IMG/VR virus record: IMGVR_UViG_3300036827_000040
Coordinates: 1 to 32,712 of that record
Origin: a virus
Length of the DNA: 32,712 nt
Direction: 5' to 3' (one strand)
Below the pieces are notes generated by a model. It worked only from the letters and a program-made list of their open reading frames with translations, had not been told where the DNA came from and did no database searches. Shown here piece after piece: positions 14,305 to 22,943 of the stretch (positions are counted from its first letter, which is position 1; each line of letters starts with the position of its first letter). Made by a program: the position numbers and the translations under genes.

Positions 14305-15339
14305 ATGCCTTGGACTCCCGCTGGAAATAACAGCCAGAATTTACCCCAAGCTCTCGTCATTCACTATGACAAGAACTTCCGTCGCAACCTTAAGGCTCAG
14401 ACCCCATTCGTAGCATGCTGCGAAGGACTTGAGCTTCCGATGCACAGTGGCAACCAGTACAGAATTTATCAGTACGACCCACTTGCAGCCGATACCAACC
14501 AAGTACAGGAAGGCGCACCCGGCTCGTCAGAAACAATTGGCGTAGTCTCGACAACCTTCACCATTGGTGAGTTCGGTGATTACCTGAACTTCTCGTCTCT
14601 CGTAGCCGCGACTGCGATTGACAACACTATTGAAAATTGCGGTATAGAACTGTCTTACCAACTTGGTGAAACACTGAGTTCAATCGTTCGCACCGTCGCT
14701 GATGGCGCACACACGACTGACTCCAGCGTGCAAGTCCAGTTGGCAGCGTCCAGTACTTCTGCATTCACGACTCTGAGCTTGTCTGCGATTCGTAACCAAG
14801 TACAGTCCCTCGCTGGTCGTTCCGTGAAGCCTTTCAACGAGGCAAAGAAACTGTTCCGTGGTGTCATCCACCCGTTCGCCCTTGGCGACGTGGCTGCTGA
14901 CAACTCCAACAACAGCCCACTTGACCTGCTGAAACACAGCGGTTCTTCGGGTCTTGATTGGGCAGACGAACTCGTCTCGACCGATCTTGAAGAGTGGGTT
15001 GAAATCCCAACTTCTGGTGTTGAGTTCGCTCAGTCGAACCTCGTCACCCAGACCTCGAACTACAAATCAGTTACAGGCTTGACCTCTTTGAGAACTTACA
15101 TTTTCGGTCAGGACGCAATCTTCCGTGTGAAGCTGGATGCTCCAAACACTGAGGCAATTGATGACGGTATGTATCAGAACCTCATGTGTGGAACTTATCA
15201 GAACGTCGCGCCTTCCGTCGCTGACGCAGTCGGTTTAATCCCCGGCTGGACTAAGTATCACGTCTTTTTCACCGCCGGACAGTCACCTGACCCTATTCAG
15301 CGTCTCCGCACCATCGACGCTGGTACAGCAGTCAGCTAA
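14305..15339 (+). CDS. major capsid protein, N4-gp56-like
   Basis: A 344-residue protein following the scaffold, with AAGGAAAAC before the ATG. The N-terminal region (HYDKNFRRNLKAQTPFVACC, GNQYRIYQYDPLAADT, VQEGAPGSSET) follows the N4-gp56-type major capsid pattern (an arm, a conserved strand ending in L..., then an L-x-E-G loop). The remainder shows HK97-fold-like alternation, including LSAIRNQVQSLAGRSVKPFNEAK, a long spine-helix candidate at about 160-185. A terminator lies 22 nt after the stop. It would assemble the icosahedral shell, possibly folded with the phage's own GroES-like protein. Confidence 0.82.
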   Translation: MPWTPAGNNSQNLPQALVIHYDKNFRRNLKAQTPFVACCEGLELPMHSGNQYRIYQYDPLAADTNQVQEGAPGSSETIGVVSTTFTIGEFGDYLNFSSLVAATAIDNTIENCGIELSYQLGETLSSIVRTVADGAHTTDSSVQVQLAASSTSAFTTLSLSAIRNQVQSLAGRSVKPFNEAKKLFRGVIHPFALGDVAADNSNNSPLDLLKHSGSSGLDWADELVSTDLEEWVEIPTSGVEFAQSNLVTQTSNYKSVTGLTSLRTYIFGQDAIFRVKLDAPNTEAIDDGMYQNLMCGTYQNVAPSVADAVGLIPGWTKYHVFFTAGQSPDPIQRLRTIDAGTAVS

Positions 15340-15360
15340 TCAAAACAAACTCTCAGAGAG

Positions 15361-15385
15361 GGGAGCCTTCGGGCTCCCTTTTTTG
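15361..15385 (+). terminator. rho-independent terminator with UUCG tetraloop
   Basis: GGGAGCC (15361-15367) and GGCTCCC (15372-15378) enclose TTCG, giving a stable cUUCGg hairpin, followed by TTTTTTGTTA. Placed directly after the major capsid gene, it would lower transcription of the tail genes relative to the capsid gene or end the capsid transcript. Confidence 0.93.
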
Positions 15386-15408
15386 TTAGCTACAGGAACC
15401 ATTAACAG

Positions 15409-16098
15409 ATGAAGAAACGACCGCAAAGCAAAGATGTTTGTGAAGTTGATATGCCCATGAATCGCCAAAAAGGCGTGACAGGCAGCAAAGACGAGTGGGA
15501 CAAGGAAATCGAAGGTTCCGACGTTAGTGCAGCAATGCAGGAACAGATTAACGAATTTCGGAAACGTGCAGAAGACCTGAAGCCCTCAGCACAAACATTG
15601 GAGCAGTTGCAAGAGCAGCACGAAATAAACGTGGAATCGACTAAGGATGCCCGCTTCGAGGATCAAAACATTCTCGAAGATGAAGCACCTCGTATCGGTC
15701 GCAAGATGCACCACGAAAAGTTCATCAGCGTTTTACGCCGGGGCGGTGTGAGGTGCTGGTACAACCAAAACCCTTTCAAAGGGATTATTGGTTTGCGTGC
15801 TGTACGTGAAGGTTATGAGCAGTTGGGTGCGCAGTACATCTGCGGAGTCAAGCTGGGTTGGACGACAGAGTACGACACCCTTCACTACGACGACAAAGGT
15901 CTTCCGTTGAACAAGAAAACCATCGGTTGGCGCAGCGTCCTTCTGATGCTCATCTCGAAGGGGATTCTCACAGAGAACCAAGCCCACCAGTTATTCGGTC
16001 ATCCGAGCCTGAATAGAGGGTCTGTGATTTATCGGGAAAAACTCTGGCAGATGCGGAACGCACGAGCACAGGGACAAGAAATGAAATTAGAGGAATAA
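15409..16098 (+). CDS. hypothetical protein of the head-tail region (229 aa)
   Basis: A 229-residue protein starting at ATG 15409 (AGGAACC upstream). The N-terminal third is charged and probably disordered or coiled (AAMQEQINEFRKRAEDL...). The C-terminal part (about 90-220) is compact: HHEKFISVLRRGGVRCWYNQNP, a G-W-T-T-E-Y-D-T-L strand and a helix VLLMLISKGILTENQAHQLFG. It lies directly downstream of the capsid terminator. It could be a head-completion or assembly protein, but no family is recognised. Confidence 0.65.
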   Translation: MKKRPQSKDVCEVDMPMNRQKGVTGSKDEWDKEIEGSDVSAAMQEQINEFRKRAEDLKPSAQTLEQLQEQHEINVESTKDARFEDQNILEDEAPRIGRKMHHEKFISVLRRGGVRCWYNQNPFKGIIGLRAVREGYEQLGAQYICGVKLGWTTEYDTLHYDDKGLPLNKKTIGWRSVLLMLISKGILTENQAHQLFGHPSLNRGSVIYREKLWQMRNARAQGQEMKLEE

Positions 16099-16102
16099 AA
16101 AC

Positions 16103-16759
16103 ATGCCACAACAAGATAAATCAGCTCAAGAGCGTCTCGCAGAAGTAGAGATTGCCCTCAAAGAAAAAGAACTTGCGCTCAGAGAAGCGCAGTTACAACG
16201 TGAACTCCGTGCTCTGGAAATGACCGAGCATGAAATGAATGAGTTCGATAACAAGAAAACAAATCGTCAGGCTGATATGCGTCAGCGTGATCATGACCTT
16301 AGCGACCAGACAAAAGGTCGTAGGGCATTACAAGCTCGTTGTCATCACAAAATGGGTGGTCGTGGTCGGGAAGAAATGTACTCGGCAACCGGGGCGATGT
16401 ATTGCGTGGCTAAATACGCATTGCCTACGAGTGAGCTTGTCATTAAATGCACGCGCTGCAAAAAAGAATGGTTTCCACCTCTTCCACTCGATTACTTGAA
16501 GGCAGGCGTAAACCTGTCCCGCAATCAGTTCAAGTCTGAGCAGGATTTTCAGACCGCAATCGCTGACAACGTCGATAAGGGACGCTGGGAAGCAGCGAAC
16601 AAAGAATATCAAGAAGCAGCGAACTTCGACAACGGCGGGATGAACGTTGGCTCCTCGTGGCAAACGACATTCACTTATCACGATAAGAAAACTGGTCGTG
16701 ATCTGCGTCGTGAGAAGACTCATGAATACGTCAAGGGTGCGAAAGACAGCGCCCTCTAA
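16103..16759 (+). CDS. coiled-coil plus zinc-ribbon-like protein (218 aa)
   Basis: Residues ~6-75 form a highly charged heptad helix (RLAEVEIALKEKELALREAQ...), probably a coiled coil. It is followed by a Cys/His segment (CHHKMGGRGRE, then YCVAKYALPT) and KCTRCKKEW (C116, C119), a four-ligand zinc-ribbon candidate. The C-terminal region is mixed alpha/beta (SSWQTTFTYHDKKTGRDLRREK). It may be an assembly factor. The gap after it (16760-16873) has no supported gene. Confidence 0.65.
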   Translation: MPQQDKSAQERLAEVEIALKEKELALREAQLQRELRALEMTEHEMNEFDNKKTNRQADMRQRDHDLSDQTKGRRALQARCHHKMGGRGREEMYSATGAMYCVAKYALPTSELVIKCTRCKKEWFPPLPLDYLKAGVNLSRNQFKSEQDFQTAIADNVDKGRWEAANKEYQEAANFDNGGMNVGSSWQTTFTYHDKKTGRDLRREKTHEYVKGAKDSAL

Positions 16760-16873
16760 ATTCCCCTAGCGGGAAAACCAGCGTCTGGAAACCACTCATG
16801 GCACTTGGGGCATGGAAACCGCTGACCGCCGCTGGTAGTCCAGAAACCCAGCGGCTCAGGATTAAATAAAAAA

Positions 16874-17956
16874 ATGGCTAACGCAACAGTCAAATTGGAA
16901 CAGATCGTGATGGAGGCAGCAGCCAATGGTGACATTGCGCCAGTCCTAGCGACGGGTGGTGCAGAACTTATGCCCGCTCTCCCTATCGCCAACCGCGTAC
17001 AAAGAGAAATCTTACAGGGCGGTCCGGTCGTGCAGACCATGGGTTGGAAATGGAACCGTGTATACGGCACTCCGTTCAATACCAATAGTCTCCAGCAGGA
17101 TTACGCACAGAACAATCTCACGATTGGTTGGCTCGAACGCAGTCAGGCGATTGATGTTAACAACACGTCACAGCCGAAGCCCTGTTTCGACGTTCTCGCT
17201 CGCCGTGATCTTGTTCCCACGTATCGGCAGTTTATGGGGCCTGTGGTCATCTGTTGGCTCTACAACAACCAGCTCATGTACGGCACTTGGGGTGCTGCTT
17301 CCCAGAATCAGCAATTTGGTTTGAACAATCCAGGCCCGGGCGTTGTCTACACCAACCCGATTGGTGCGAACCTCTCACCCAACAACCCTATTACACAGAT
17401 CAAAGACCCGAACGGCAACTACTGGGTACTGACCACCTACGGCACGTGTGGAAACACACAGCCTTCGTGGACTAACCCGCCGACATTTCCGACCATTGCA
17501 ACCCCTGACGCAGTTGCGTCCACGGTCAGTGATGGCACCTGTGTGTGGAGTGCAATCAACCCGCTCGGTCAGGGATTCCGCCTTGCTCCGCTGCCCCCGC
17601 AGACCGGACGTGTTTGGGAAATTTATCCGATCTGGCAAGCAAAACCTGTGCAGTACAAATCGCTAGAAGATTTCATCAGCCCGATCCCTGACGAGTTATA
17701 TACCCATTTTTCCACGGGCTTCGAGGCGATCTGCTACACGAAATGTGTTGATGCCAAGATGCGTGCGAAAGGTCAGGACATGTATGCGAAGTGGATCGCT
17801 TCGCTTGATAACGCGGTACGTTCGGGAAACCTCGAACCTGATGATTTCCGTTTCGTTGCCCCGTGTCCAATCATGGCACCTACAGGTGACGGGTACGGTG
17901 GGCTGCGTCCTGATTTTCCTCTGAGCGATAACGGACTAGCAGGCGGGTGGATGTAA
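16874..17956 (+). CDS. head-tail connector/tail-adaptor-like protein with inserted surface module (360 aa)
   Basis: A 360-residue protein paralogous to its downstream neighbour: both begin with a similar strand-helix region (IANRVQREILQGG... and IANAVAGTMLS...), share IDVNN followed by a hydrophobic strand, and end with SPIPDELYTHFSTGF-type helices. Between residues ~172 and 227 lies an inserted module (DPNGNYWVLTTYGTCGNTQPSW ... VSDGTCVWSAIN) also found in the next two proteins. Position before the large tail protein fits a connector or adaptor like T7 gp11 or P22 gp4, though direct similarity cannot be claimed. Confidence 0.65.
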   Translation: MANATVKLEQIVMEAAANGDIAPVLATGGAELMPALPIANRVQREILQGGPVVQTMGWKWNRVYGTPFNTNSLQQDYAQNNLTIGWLERSQAIDVNNTSQPKPCFDVLARRDLVPTYRQFMGPVVICWLYNNQLMYGTWGAASQNQQFGLNNPGPGVVYTNPIGANLSPNNPITQIKDPNGNYWVLTTYGTCGNTQPSWTNPPTFPTIATPDAVASTVSDGTCVWSAINPLGQGFRLAPLPPQTGRVWEIYPIWQAKPVQYKSLEDFISPIPDELYTHFSTGFEAICYTKCVDAKMRAKGQDMYAKWIASLDNAVRSGNLEPDDFRFVAPCPIMAPTGDGYGGLRPDFPLSDNGLAGGWM

Positions 17957-18868
17957 ATGGCAACAACACTGAAATTAGTAGACACAATTGAATTCTGTCA
18001 GCCGTACATCGGCAACATGCCGCTTGCTGTTGGCGCAACGATGCAACCTTTCCTTGGTATTGCTAACGCTGTCGCAGGCACGATGCTTTCTCCGCCTTTC
18101 AAATGGAGCTTTAACCGCAGCAGCATTGACTTCCTGAGTGTTGCGAGTACGCAGAATTACCGCAATGCCGGGTCATGGGCTAGTAACACGGTCTACGCTG
18201 TTGGGACGGTCATCATTGACCCGAACGGTAATGGTCAGAAGGTTACACAGGGTGGTACCTCTGGAGGCAGCACGCCTTCGTGGTCAACAGGCATGTTTAC
18301 CTCCACCACAGACAATGGTGTGACGTGGATGAATGTCGGTGCTCTTGCTTCCATTCCAAAGATCACAAACTTTGGCTTCGTCGATAAGGCGCAGATTCAG
18401 GATGTCAACAATAACAGCGAATGGAAAGAACTACAGGTCAAGCTTGACCTGAGCCGGGCGGCTCAGATTAGCTGCCCTAAGTTCATCGCTGCGCAGAGTG
18501 ACGACAATCTCGGTGACATTACGTTCCGGCTCATGCCAGTGCCGGGTTCTGCATATCCTGTCAGCGTCAATTACCAGCAGGCACAAAAACCTTTCACGCA
18601 GTTGAGCAACTTATGGTCACCTTTCCCTGATCGTCTTTTCTACGTTTACTCGTTCGGATGTTTGGCGCTTGCGTACTTGTACGCCGAAGACCCTCGCTTC
18701 CAGATGGCACAGCAGCAGTTTATTTCTCGCCTCGTTGCTCAAGCAGAAGGACTGACAGAAACAGAAATCAATATCTTCCTGAGTAACTGGAACGCTCTCA
18801 CAGGAACTACAGCGGGATACAACATGAGACTGAGTCAGGGGATTCAGGCGAGGCAAGTTGGTGGTTAA
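17957..18868 (+). CDS. tail adaptor-like paralogue with inserted surface module (303 aa)
   Basis: Starts immediately after its paralogue's stop. The core (residues 1-70 and 130-303) follows the same order of elements: a helix with AVAGTML, KITNFGFVDKAQIQDVNN, a hydrophobic strand, then SPFPDRLFYVYSFGCLALAYLYAED and a long C-terminal helix. A module occupies ~74-128: SWASNTVYAVGTVIIDPNGN, QGGTSGGSTPSW, TTDNGVTWMNVG. The final stop overlaps the next start as TAATG. Probably a ring component between portal and nozzle. Confidence 0.65.
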   Translation: MATTLKLVDTIEFCQPYIGNMPLAVGATMQPFLGIANAVAGTMLSPPFKWSFNRSSIDFLSVASTQNYRNAGSWASNTVYAVGTVIIDPNGNGQKVTQGGTSGGSTPSWSTGMFTSTTDNGVTWMNVGALASIPKITNFGFVDKAQIQDVNNNSEWKELQVKLDLSRAAQISCPKFIAAQSDDNLGDITFRLMPVPGSAYPVSVNYQQAQKPFTQLSNLWSPFPDRLFYVYSFGCLALAYLYAEDPRFQMAQQQFISRLVAQAEGLTETEINIFLSNWNALTGTTAGYNMRLSQGIQARQVGG

Positions 18869-21800
18869 TGAATAATTTAGCTGCATCAGGTGCTGTGTCG
18901 GAGAATCCGACAAAGTACGCACCTCTAGTTGTCAATCAAATCTTTACAGGGTACTGGCCCAACGGCAACCCGTTGCGTGACCGTGCTGTTCCATTTCTTT
19001 ACCAGAAGTTTTATCAGGCTTCACGCAATGAAGGCTTGCTGGATGGAAACAACACCGAAGTCACCACACGTATGACGCTGGGTCGTCGTTTCGGCAACCC
19101 GGTATTCAATTCTGTGAGCTTTCCGCAGACGTTTGGCTTCTACGCTTTTAAGCCGTTCGTTGCTGGAACAGGTGAGGAAGTCATTGTCATTTCTGATTCG
19201 ACTTTTTCAGTATTTAATGCCACGCCAAACTCTCAGGTACGGCTCTGGTCTAAATCAACAGGATCAGGTCGCACTCGCTTCCGTGGTGTGGAGAACACGC
19301 TGTTCTCCGGTAATGGTGTGGACACTCTCAAATGGTCGTGGTTCCCAGCGCGTCAGAACACTACTGTTTACGCACCGGGTGCCTGCATACTTGACTCGAA
19401 CAACAACATTCAACAAACGCTGGGCTACGGTGTTTCAATCACGTCCACGTCAGTGACGAGCAACATCGCCACGATCACCTATGGTGGTTCCGGCACCGTT
19501 GCCGTGGGTGACATCGTAACGTTCTATGGACTGACGACCGCAACAGGTTTGAACAATGCGACGGTGACCGTTCTCACGATTTCCTCAGGTGTGTTCACCT
19601 GTGCGTTCAACACATCTAATTACAGCACCACGTCTGACACTGGCGTGGTTGTTGATAACACGAAAAGCAGTGGTGGTACCAGCGGCAGCGGCTCTCCGTC
19701 TTTCTCTGGAGTGTGGGGCAGCGTACTGCTTGACGGCACTGTGGTGTGGATTAGCTGGGGCAATTCTGTACAGAACATGGGCATAGTTGCTCCGACTGCT
19801 GCACCGACCGTGCAGACGGTTTCTGTTCCTTCCTCAGCGGTATGGGCAGCTTCGACCTATTATTTTCCAACTCCGCTTATTTTTGATTCCGGAACAACGA
19901 GCATTCAACAGCTCACGACCTCCGGCACCACGGCAAGCAGCGTTCCCACATTTTCTGGTACCGCTGGAACGACAACCACGGACGGCACTGCTGTATGGAC
20001 ATCAAAGGGCACCGCTACCCGTGGCACCAACACCACATACACGGTGGGTGCGTTCATTTTGGTGTCATGGACTTTTACTTATTTCACTTATGAAGTGGTT
20101 TGCTTCGGTGGCAACACTGAAGTCCGCACTCCTGCTGGGTACGTACCCTTTGCGGAACTTCCGGAAAAGTTTTGGATCATCAACGAGACAGGGAAGCATC
20201 TCGCAGAATTAGAGGTCAATAAAAACTATGACGGGGAGATGATTGAATACGCCCCCGGCAAGCTGGTCACTCCGCAGCATTGCATGTTGCGTAAGGGTGA
20301 ATGGGTTCCTGCATCTGAGTTCTATTCCGACAAGCCTCGTGTCTCGCACAAAGGCACGGTCTACAACCTGCACGTTATCACTGAAAAAGAAGAAGACCGT
20401 CATTACGTCATTGAGACGGGCGACATCGCTCACAACTTTATTGCACCTCCTGAAGGGGATGGTGGTTGCACCAGAGTTATCAGCACTCCGCACAACCTGA
20501 CGTACGCAAGCTTTTTCCAATGCACGACCGGGGGTGTTTCAAGCAGCACTGCGACCAGCGCTCTTGCATGGAACGCAGCGTTAGACGGCACGACTACGGA
20601 CGGCACTGTTACATGGACGAACGTTGGTCGTGAAGTGACTCGCTCTACTGGTACCGCCTCACCTACGGGTGGAGGTTCCACAAACATGGTTTCCGGAACC
20701 GTGGGCAACTCTTTACTGGTGAGCAAAAACACAATCATTCAAGACTCAAACCTTGCTGGTGAATCTCCGATACTTGCGGGTGAGTCTGGTGGTTCGCATC
20801 CAACGTGGGCAACCACGCTCAATGCTCAGACTATTGATAACAGCGGTTTGACTTGGTCAAACCAAGGCCCCCTCGGGTCAGCTAACACGGGCAACTGGTT
20901 CTACGCATTCTCGTACGGCAATTCTGCCACAGGTGACGAGTCAACGGCATCTCCGCTTTCCTCGCCTATTCTGCTTCCAGCAGGCGATGGCGTTACGGTG
21001 ACCGGGCCTGGTTCCCCTGACTTGCAGGTTACACAGATCAATATTTATCGCAGCATGCAGACTGCATCAGCGTCTGTCACTGTGCCAAGCGTAATGGGAC
21101 TTTTAACGAGCATCATTGCTCCGTTCGGCGGACAATCTTGGAGCTTCACGGACACAACACCTGACCCGCCTAACCCCGGTGCAGTCCTGAACGTGTTAAT
21201 CACACCTTCGGGATACGCAACAAATGCTGCGGGTATCATCGACAACTTTAATGATCCGCCTCCCGCTGGTCTGACGAACATGGAACTCCATATCGGTCGT
21301 CTGTGGGGTTCGGTCGGCAACATTTTGTATTTTTCTACGGGGCCGGATGTGACCGTGGGTAACGGAACAACGGCATGGGACGTTGAAAACTTCTTTGAAG
21401 TGAGCGGAACGATTTTCCGTCTCTGGCCCACCACCGTAGGACTCTACATCTTCACCAATGACGGCACGTGGATCATCACGGGTCTTGGTACCAGCTCGTC
21501 TCCGTTCAGCGAAGCGCAGCTTGTGGACGGTGGTACGAGCATCAACAACTACGATGCTTTCAGCTTCAACGCCAACCAAGCATTGGCATACCTCACAGAC
21601 AGCGTGTTCTGTGCGATTGATGCCACGAACGGCTCATCTGATCTTGGTCAGCCAATCGGCAACATTTTAGCTGCGAGCTACTCACCATCCGAGGCATACG
21701 TGACGTTCCATCGTCATGGTTATGACCAGCGCGGGTTCATCACGAACGGGTCTAACACATGGCTCAATTTCATGGCAGCTCCGTCACCGGAAACAGGTTT

Positions 21801-22482
21801 CATCTGGTCACCTCCAGCAAACCTCGTTAACGCTGGTGGTGTGCAGGCAGTTCAGTCGATTGAGACTGAGCCCGGAGTATTTAGTCTGCTTATTGGGCCG
21901 GGAGCAGCCGACACCAGCAGTTTTCCAACATGGAACATCAGCACTGCTTACGTGATAGGGAATGGGGTCATCCACAGTGGCATTGCATGGATTGCAGTCT
22001 TGGATTCGACAGGAGTTGTTCCGAGTACAAATTCAGATGCTTGGTCGCAGGAAATAGCTGTGGGGCCAATCCTTCAGCGTGACAGTAATGGAACGACATT
22101 CAGCGATGGAGGTACCGCGTACGAATCATTTGCGGTGTTCGGCAACCTAGTCCTTGCTCACCCCGGTCAGATGGCTCTCGTTGCTTTCATGACAATTAAA
22201 GCGGTGAAAGTTGGCAGTGAGCCAAAAATCAGCGTTCTGCTGGATGAGTTGTACGGACAGGCTAATACACCAGTCTTCGCTGTGTTACAGAACCCTGTCT
22301 TAGAGCCCCCGCGTCTCGCGGAATCAACAACACTCTACTCTCTGCGCTACTGGTTCATTTCGACGCAGGAGCCATGCTGGTGTCAGCACATGGTCTGGAA
22401 GATTGATTTCGGTACTGACACAGTAGCCAATGAGCTGCTGGAGTTTGGCGTCTTTGGAAAATGGGTCAGTGAGAAGGCATGA
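18868..22482 (+). CDS. large tail (nozzle-like) protein with embedded Hint/intein-like domain (1204 aa)
   Basis: The largest gene. Residues 1-150 begin like tail tubular/nozzle proteins (KYAPLVVNQIFTGYWPNG...). Four modules of the type Y.xG...T.GTSG..P.W...TTDGTVTW.N.G follow: about 156-295, 325-383, 388-585 and 606-668. The third is split by a 112-residue Hint domain: C412-FGGNTEVRTP, VTPQH (block-B-like T-x-x-H), VYNLHV and HYVIETGDIAHN523, followed by F524. Residues ~670-1020 are repeated beta-strands like a beta-propeller (LWGSVGNILYFSTG, GLYIFTNDGTWIITG). A CBM5/12-like WNISTAYVIGNGVIHSGIAW unit is at ~1022-1060. Whether the Hint domain splices or cleaves cannot be told. The end overlaps the HNH gene (ATGA). 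Confidence 0.75.
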   Translation: MNNLAASGAVSENPTKYAPLVVNQIFTGYWPNGNPLRDRAVPFLYQKFYQASRNEGLLDGNNTEVTTRMTLGRRFGNPVFNSVSFPQTFGFYAFKPFVAGTGEEVIVISDSTFSVFNATPNSQVRLWSKSTGSGRTRFRGVENTLFSGNGVDTLKWSWFPARQNTTVYAPGACILDSNNNIQQTLGYGVSITSTSVTSNIATITYGGSGTVAVGDIVTFYGLTTATGLNNATVTVLTISSGVFTCAFNTSNYSTTSDTGVVVDNTKSSGGTSGSGSPSFSGVWGSVLLDGTVVWISWGNSVQNMGIVAPTAAPTVQTVSVPSSAVWAASTYYFPTPLIFDSGTTSIQQLTTSGTTASSVPTFSGTAGTTTTDGTAVWTSKGTATRGTNTTYTVGAFILVSWTFTYFTYEVVCFGGNTEVRTPAGYVPFAELPEKFWIINETGKHLAELEVNKNYDGEMIEYAPGKLVTPQHCMLRKGEWVPASEFYSDKPRVSHKGTVYNLHVITEKEEDRHYVIETGDIAHNFIAPPEGDGGCTRVISTPHNLTYASFFQCTTGGVSSSTATSALAWNAALDGTTTDGTVTWTNVGREVTRSTGTASPTGGGSTNMVSGTVGNSLLVSKNTIIQDSNLAGESPILAGESGGSHPTWATTLNAQTIDNSGLTWSNQGPLGSANTGNWFYAFSYGNSATGDESTASPLSSPILLPAGDGVTVTGPGSPDLQVTQINIYRSMQTASASVTVPSVMGLLTSIIAPFGGQSWSFTDTTPDPPNPGAVLNVLITPSGYATNAAGIIDNFNDPPPAGLTNMELHIGRLWGSVGNILYFSTGPDVTVGNGTTAWDVENFFEVSGTIFRLWPTTVGLYIFTNDGTWIITGLGTSSSPFSEAQLVDGGTSINNYDAFSFNANQALAYLTDSVFCAIDATNGSSDLGQPIGNILAASYSPSEAYVTFHRHGYDQRGFITNGSNTWLNFMAAPSPETGFIWSPPANLVNAGGVQAVQSIETEPGVFSLLIGPGAADTSSFPTWNISTAYVIGNGVIHSGIAWIAVLDSTGVVPSTNSDAWSQEIAVGPILQRDSNGTTFSDGGTAYESFAVFGNLVLAHPGQMALVAFMTIKAVKVGSEPKISVLLDELYGQANTPVFAVLQNPVLEPPRLAESTTLYSLRYWFISTQEPCWCQHMVWKIDFGTDTVANELLEFGVFGKWVSEKA
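20101..20436 (+). other. Hint (intein-like) domain coding segment, 112 codons
   Basis: Visible blocks: first residue C412 in CFGGNTEVRTPAGYVPF (block A-like), KLVTPQHCMLRKGEWVPASE (block B-like TxxH plus W), VYNLHV and HYVIETGDI (block F-like), AHN (H522, N523; block G-like). The residue after Asn is Phe, not Cys/Ser/Thr as in standard splicing inteins. The segment has no LAGLIDADG or HNH insertion. These features suit a bacterial intein-like (A-type BIL) or a mini-intein; C534, eleven residues after N523, is the nearest downstream cysteine. Confidence 0.8.
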
Positions 22483-22943
22483 GAACAGGTAGACCAAAAC
22501 AAACTCATTGCCAACGAGGGCACGCATTTTCTCCAGATAACACTTATGTGAATCCGATAGGGAAAAGACATTGCCGGACTTGTCACAAAGCGAGAGTTTC
22601 CGTATGGCTTCAGAATCCAGTCAACAAAGAGAAACACAGATTGTCTGGTTTGAAATCTTATACACACGCTCGTGAATATCACCTGCGGTCAACCTACCGT
22701 ATGAGGTTGGAAGACTACGACGCACTTTTTCATAGGCAGAACGGTGCCTGTGCGATCTGCGGGGAGAAGTCAGACGAGTCACTACACATTGACCACGATC
22801 ACAACTGCTGCCCCGGAAGGATCAGTTGCGGTAAGTGCATTCGCGGGTTGCTCTGCAAAACATGCAACAGAGGAATTGGACATTTTGAGGACAAGCCAGA
22901 GTTACTGCTGAAAGCAGCGAACTATTTGAGGACAACGAAGTGA
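22479..22943 (+). CDS. HNH endonuclease, recombination endonuclease VII-type
   Basis: A 154-residue nuclease overlapping the tail gene (ATGA). It has a C-terminal HNH/treble-clef fold: CAIC (91-94), LHIDHDHNCC (102-111), GLLCKTCNRGIGHFED (123-138), the pattern of T4 endonuclease VII-type proteins (PF02945). An N-terminal C11...C32-x-x-C35 knuckle (KRHCRTCHKAR) is extra. T4 endonuclease VII resolves branched DNA during packaging, but free-standing homologues inserted next to structural genes are often mobile homing endonucleases; both are possible here. Confidence 0.88.
   Translation: MRTGRPKQTHCQRGHAFSPDNTYVNPIGKRHCRTCHKARVSVWLQNPVNKEKHRLSGLKSYTHAREYHLRSTYRMRLEDYDALFHRQNGACAICGEKSDESLHIDHDHNCCPGRISCGKCIRGLLCKTCNRGIGHFEDKPELLLKAANYLRTTK

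Noticed and set aside
16756-17085. 109-codon minus-strand frame ending in a CPKCHEWF segment
   Set aside because: The CxxC is suggestive, but most of the frame is antisense to the connector-like gene and no start signal is near the CxxC; the intergenic part alone is too short.
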